Below are positions 59,754 to 64,000 of a stretch of 64,000 nt of DNA, piece by piece. Position 1 is the first letter of the stretch; each line of letters starts with the position of its first letter. The notes under the pieces were generated by a model. The model did not search any database, was not told the origin of the DNA, and saw only the letters and a list, made by a program, of their open reading frames with translations. The stretch spans positions 18,321,131 through 18,385,130 of the forward strand of contig OU744446.1 of assembly GCA_916610825.1 (NCBI GenBank), written 5' to 3'. This DNA is from Haliclystus octoradiatus. Its lineage: Eukaryota; Cnidaria; Staurozoa; Stauromedusae; Haliclystidae. The position numbers and the translations under genes are program-made.

Positions 59754-62569
59754 GTGTCGGCCGTTATTTCAAAAGTAAGTTTGAGATAACGGCTAGGGGT
59801 TACCTCGAACTCGGACAACTTTCTAGACAAGATAATTTTCGTCATGGAGATCACTCTCATATTCTCGTTTTATTATCGAGATCGCGTGCATGGGTTTTCG
59901 TTTGTTTCGTATCTCAAATTTGTAATTGTCGGAATGTTTTCGTCTCAACCTATCAAATTCAGTTTACAACTTTTTTGAGTCATTTAAATTGTAACTTGAG
60001 AAAATAATAGCAATGTAATTCTAAAATATTTAAGTTAAACTAAATTCGTATTGAATCTTCAAATTTGTATTCAAGATGATTAAAATGTGAACAGTATAAA
60101 GTTGGTGTGGAAATAAACCGATTTTATAGAACCAGATGCAGACAACTGTATACGTTAATACATTAAAATTGCTAGAGTCATTCGATGATAACTTGAGTTA
60201 CGGACAAAGTTATATTTTTAAAGAGAGGGTACTATCATAAATGTTTGAGTTGTACTTTCAGAAATTCATATGATGCAAGCTTTGATGTCTTTGATATATA
60301 CATTGTATATTGAGGAATATTGAGAAGGAGATACTTGAATGGACAACGTTGGGGTTATTTAATTATTGACTTTAACATATACAAGTATATAATCGTGTGA
60401 AGAGTTAATTGTGTGCGGGTATTCTGTCCTATTCTCGAACATGGATGCTCGAACAATTAGCAAGTAGGTTTTATGCAACTATCATAGACCAAATCACATA
60501 ACACACTTGCTATAACCCCGAAAATTCTTGCGATATACTGAATGAACATTACAATTTGTTACGTGTGTTGAATAGCAACTTTTAGTTTATTCAAATAGAT
60601 TTGAAGTGTATCCCGGATATCGGGAAATTTCTTCTTTAGATAGAGAAAAATTTTCTATTCGTACATGATCTTCTTGTGTTTTTACTTTGCCGTTATCTCA
60701 AAAAATCCTTCGTACAAAAGCGTCTGTAAAATGACCCCATCATCTAAAGCCATCATCTCAAATTGTTGATTGATTCTAAAATGACTAAAGCCGTTATCTC
60801 AAATCGGTCATCGATTCTAAAATGACTAAAGCCGTTATCTCAAATCGGTCATCGATTCTAAAATGACTAAAGCCGTTATCTCAAATCGGTCATCGATTCT
60901 AACATGACTAAAGCCGTTATCTAAGATCGTTCATCGATTATAAAATGACTAAAGCCGTTATCTAAAATCGGTCATCGATTCTAAAATGACTAAGGCCGTT
61001 ATCTCAAATCGGTCATCGATTCTAACATGACTAAAGCCGTTATCTAAGATCGTTCATCGATTCTAAAATGACTAAAGCCGTTATCTAAAATCGGTCATCG
61101 ATTCTAAAATGACTAAGGCCGTTATCTCAAATCGGTCATCGATTCTAACATGACTAAAGCCGTTATCTAAGATCGTTCATCGATTCTAAAATGACTAAAG
61201 CCGTTATCTAAAATCGGTCATCGATTCTAAAATGACTAAGGCCGTTATCTCAAATCAGTCATCGCATCTAAAATGACTAAAGCCGATATCTCAAAAATTC
61301 TTCGTACAGAAGCGTCTGTAGAATGATCCCACAGCCGTTATCTCAAACCGTTCATCGATTCTAAAATGACTAAGCCCATCATCTCCAATCGTTGATTGAT
61401 TCTAAAATGACTAAAGCCGTTATCTCAAACCGTTCATCGATTCTAAAATGACTAAGCCCATCATCTCCAATTGTTGATTGATTCTAAAATGACTAAAGCC
61501 GCTATCTCAAATCGGTCATCCATTCTAAAATGACTAAAGCCGTTATCTAAAATCGGTCATCGATTCTAAAATGACTAAGGCCGTTATCTCAAATCAGTCA
61601 TCGCATCTAAAATGACTGAAGCCGATATCTCAAAAATTCTTCGTACAAAAGCGTCTGTAGAATGATCCCACAGCCGTTATCTCAAGCCGTTCATCGATTC
61701 TAAAATGACTAAGCCCATCATCTCCAATCGTTGATTGATTCTAAAATGACTAAAGCCGTTATCTCAAACCGTTCATCGATTCTAAAATGACTAAGCCCAT
61801 CATCTCCAATTGTTGATTGATTCTAAAATGACTAAAGCCGCTATCTCAAATCGGTCATCCATTCTAAAATGACTAAAGCCGTTATCTAAAATCGGTCATC
61901 GATTCTAAAATGACTAAGGCCGTTATCTCAAATCAGTCATCGCATCTAAAATGACTGAAGCCGATATCTCAAAAATTCTTCGTACAAAAGCGTCTGTAGA
62001 ATGATCCCACAGCCGTTATCTCAAACCGTTCATCGATTCTAAAATGACTAAGCCCATCATCTCCAATCGTTGATTGATTCTAAAATGACTAAAGCCGTTA
62101 TCTCAAACCGTTCATCGATTCTAAAATGACTAAGCCCATCATCTCCAATTGTTGATTGATTCTAAAATGACTAAAGCCGCTATCTCAAATCGGTCATCGA
62201 TTCTAAAATGACTAAAGCCGTTATCTCAAATCGGTCATCGATTCTAAATGACTAAGGCCGCTATCTCTATTCGGCCAGTGATCTATAATATGCTAAAGTC
62301 GTATCTCAAAGCCATTCAAATTTGCAAAATCTTGCAATCATCGTTTCAAAGTCGGAATCTCTCTATCTAGAATACTTATTCTCGTTTCATTTTCGTTCCA
62401 TTCTCGGTACGATCACTCCCATTTAATATTCGGGAGTCAATCAAAATAGTCTAACGAAAAGTCAAACCAATCAAAAGCTCTCTTTCAAAGAGAGGCTCTT
62501 CTAGATAGAGCAGCATTTTCGTATAGAGTCGGCCAGATTATCGGACCGATTTGAGATAACGGCTGGCTC
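59754..62569. mobile_element. 2.8-kb TIR element carrying a satellite array
   Basis: TCCATGATTTCCA is duplicated outside (59741-59753 and 62570-62582). The tips are GTGTCGGCCGTTATTTCAAA at the left and, on the opposite strand at the right, GAGCCAGCCGTTATCTCAAA (16 of 20 match). A second inverted copy TTTGAGATAACGGCT follows the left tip at 59788-59802, forming a terminal hairpin. The interior is ~930 bases of unique AT-rich DNA, 1.6 kb of 41-bp satellite and ~290 bases of right-end sequence. No transposase. The true duplication may be shorter than 13 if part belongs to the tips. Superfamily unknown. Confidence 0.85.
60689..62275 (+). repeat. 41-bp satellite array with higher-order structure
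   Basis: The unit is CTAAAGCCGTTATCTCAAAT followed by CGGTCATCGATTCTAAAATG and A; about 38 units. In the first half three variants rotate (123-base period: AAGATCGTTCATCG, AAAATCGGTCATCG, AAGGCCGTTATCTC). In the second half a ~330-340-base block repeats (marked by TTCGTACAAAAGCGTCTGTA at about 61641 and 61979, with variants at 60709 and 61309). CCGTTATCTCAAATCGGTC equals the element's right end on the other strand (62543-62561). Confidence 0.95.
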
Positions 62570-62589
62570 TCCATGATTTCCATTCACAA

Positions 62590-62680
62590 AGTTTGGTCAA
62601 CTACATTCACTACGTCGTTTTGAGGCAGCCCCAAAAAAGATGTGCAATGAGCCTATAATTAGCCTGTATAACGTAATTTA
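62590..62680 (+). pseudogene. Fragment paralogous to the secreted-protein exon
   Basis: Reads FGQLHSLRRFEAAPKKMCNE, closely matching IHSLSRFEAASKKMC in 53732-54291. At DNA level 40 of 46 positions match (TACATTCACTA...TTTGAGGCAGCC...AAAAAGATGTGCA). It is in inverted orientation relative to that exon and soon runs into stops. Confidence 0.65.
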
Positions 62681-63260
62681 GTTTGTATTTAAATAATTCG
62701 TTTTGCGATTATTTATAAGTTAATGTGTTGTTGGAAGGCGTTCTGAGTTCATCAGCTCTATGAACCCAACCCTGATAAATTATACTTGATTGCATTCAAG
62801 ATAGTTATTTTGCTAACTGAATAATAGAACCAACAGCATTTCTCAAAATTAAACAGTCCTCAGTTTGGCCAGAACAATCGGGGAGAGTTGGAACAGTGGA
62901 GGAATAGAAGTTTGATATTCCCTTTATGCTAGCAGAATCAAATTTTGTCACAGGGTAGACAAAAACAATTGCTATATAATTACACAAATTACATTACATC
63001 TTTAAAAAATAAGTTTTACAATAACTTTTTCACAGAACTGATTTACGTAATGCCCGTATTGCCCGTAGCACATTCTGCTCGTGGGCTGAAGAATAGCAAT
63101 TACGTTTCGCCTTTAATTAATGTAGCGTAGCAAAATAATGCATACATATATACAGTACTGTATATACATTTAATTAATAAAACTCGAACTTACCTTTTTG
63201 TATTGAAAGTTGTATTGAAAATAGCCATCAAAACCAACGAGCATTGTTTCAATCAGCTGC
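62681..63260. other. Non-coding stretch
   Basis: No gene or repeat recognised. Confidence 0.4.
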
Positions 63261-63299
63261 AAAGATGATGAATCTGAAATCAGAGAATAAGCTACCAGC

Positions 63300-64000
63300 A
63301 TAAACTAACGCCACACAGCTTGCTGAATCCTTTTCAACCTTCTTTGATGATAAAATAGCATCAATAATGAACAGCTTACACCAAAAAGAAAGTGCAACAC
63401 CATCAGTCGTTCTTGAGACTTCCACACCGTATACACTTTCTTGTCTTTCACCACCAACAACAGAAGAATTATCACCACTAACTTCATCTATGTCAACCAA
63501 GTCGTGTTTTTTAGATCCTATTCCTGGCGCACTGATGAAAGACTGTACTCTACTTCCTGTAATTGTCCGTATTATCAATCTATCATTTGAAAGTTCAACT
63601 ATCCCTGTACAGCTCAAAAAGGCTGTTTTGAATTCGGGAATCCATAATTTGCAATTGATTTCAAAAGTAATGGAAAATGTTGTGAATGTCAGATAAATGA
63701 ACATCTATGCCGTCACGATCTCCATCAAAAGTTTCAATCTGCTTATAAGGCTGGCCAAAGCACTGAGACGGATCTAACACATATTCAAAATGACATCCTT
63801 TCTTCCATTGATAAAGGCAAAAATGTTTATTTTGGTGTTACTACATTTATCTGCTGCCTTCGATACAATTAGCCACAAAATCCTAACCTGCAGACTGGAA
63901 CATTACTATGGCATAACTGGAAAAGCTCTGGATTGATTTAAAGTATAAATCGTATCTGGAAAATAGGGCCAAATGTGTAAAAATTGAAAATTCTTATTCT
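63300..64000 (+). pseudogene. LINE reverse transcriptase, partial, runs off the window
   Basis: Reads QLAESFSTFFDDKIASIMNS, then MSTKSCFLDPIPGALMKDCT, LLPVIVRIINLSFESSTIPV, QLKKAVL. After gaps and frame changes come VMENVVNVR, QSAYKAGQSTETDLTHIQND and DKGKNVYF, then SYLENRAK-type sequence. The S-x-SC-x-LDPIP block and HSTETAL-like word are typical of CR1/L2-group LINEs. The NYRPxSNL block is deleted, and there are stops and frameshifts. Distinct from the LINE at 56016. Confidence 0.8.

Noticed and set aside
59690-60007. 105-residue plus-strand ORF
   Set aside because: Spans the antisense of the THAP exon, the target duplication and the TIR element; a chimera of unrelated parts.
60689-62275. 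41-bp regularly repeated array as a CRISPR
   Set aside because: Units are contiguous with no unique spacers, and the context is an animal genome inside a transposon.

Overview
This is an AT-rich window from an animal nuclear genome, most likely an invertebrate. The evidence is spliced genes with GT-AG borders, a carbohydrate sulfotransferase exon of the HNK-1 family, and a mix of mobile elements (THAP/DDE transposons with YqaJ partners, a Crypton, Penelope-type fragments, CR1/L2-like LINEs, Ty3/Gypsy and Ty1/Copia) that together is typical of tunicates, cnidarians, molluscs or lancelets. I cannot choose among these from sequence alone. Host genes are few: one clear sulfotransferase exon (48401-49234, minus) and one likely secreted-protein exon (53732-54291, minus). 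Almost everything else readable is mobile DNA, much of it nested.

Layout. 1-13000: mostly non-coding, with a 96-bp hairpin, a repeated 62-66-bp motif (1057 and 7997), a 1.7-kb foldback element flanked by TTAA (3402-5114), a decaying array of ~150-bp units partly open as protein (7010-7711), a foldback MITE (8253-8421) and two LINE remnants. 13537-19917: a complete Ty3/Gypsy element on the minus strand with 265-bp LTRs, GTATT target duplication, PBS, PPT, gag and pol; pol is broken and carries a 1.28-kb inserted element. 20850-26271: a complete two-gene DNA transposon of ISL2EU type, with AT target duplication and terminal inverted repeats. It has a THAP-DDE transposase on the minus strand and, converging on it, a gene joining SWIM-like, YqaJ nuclease, two PHD-like and Ulp1 protease domains.

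30216-32433: a hAT-type element with an 8-bp target duplication, carrying a 5'-truncated LINE with a (TTCA)n tail. 33520-36255: hairpins, an unusual series of TTTCT/AGAAA dyads and a 430-bp (TAGAA)n tract. 36830-43965: a LINE fragment, a Copia element interrupted by inverted duplications, and a decayed second Gypsy. 45810-47072: a decayed Crypton (DUF3504 recombinase). 49620-50760: two Penelope GIY-YIG pieces in inverted orientation. 51864-52559: a 696-bp TIR element with an 8-bp target duplication.

54876-62569 is a stack: a second THAP-DDE transposase with a recognisable 98-bp intron, split by a nearly full LINE, and invaded at its start codon by a 2.8-kb TIR element. That element contains a 1.6-kb 41-bp satellite whose unit matches the element's own end. 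The window ends inside another LINE on the plus strand.

The two most interesting systems are the SWIM-YqaJ-PHD-Ulp1 plus THAP-DDE transposon, and the TIR element that appears to have turned its own terminus into a higher-order satellite. All calls come from reading the sequence; no database search was run.
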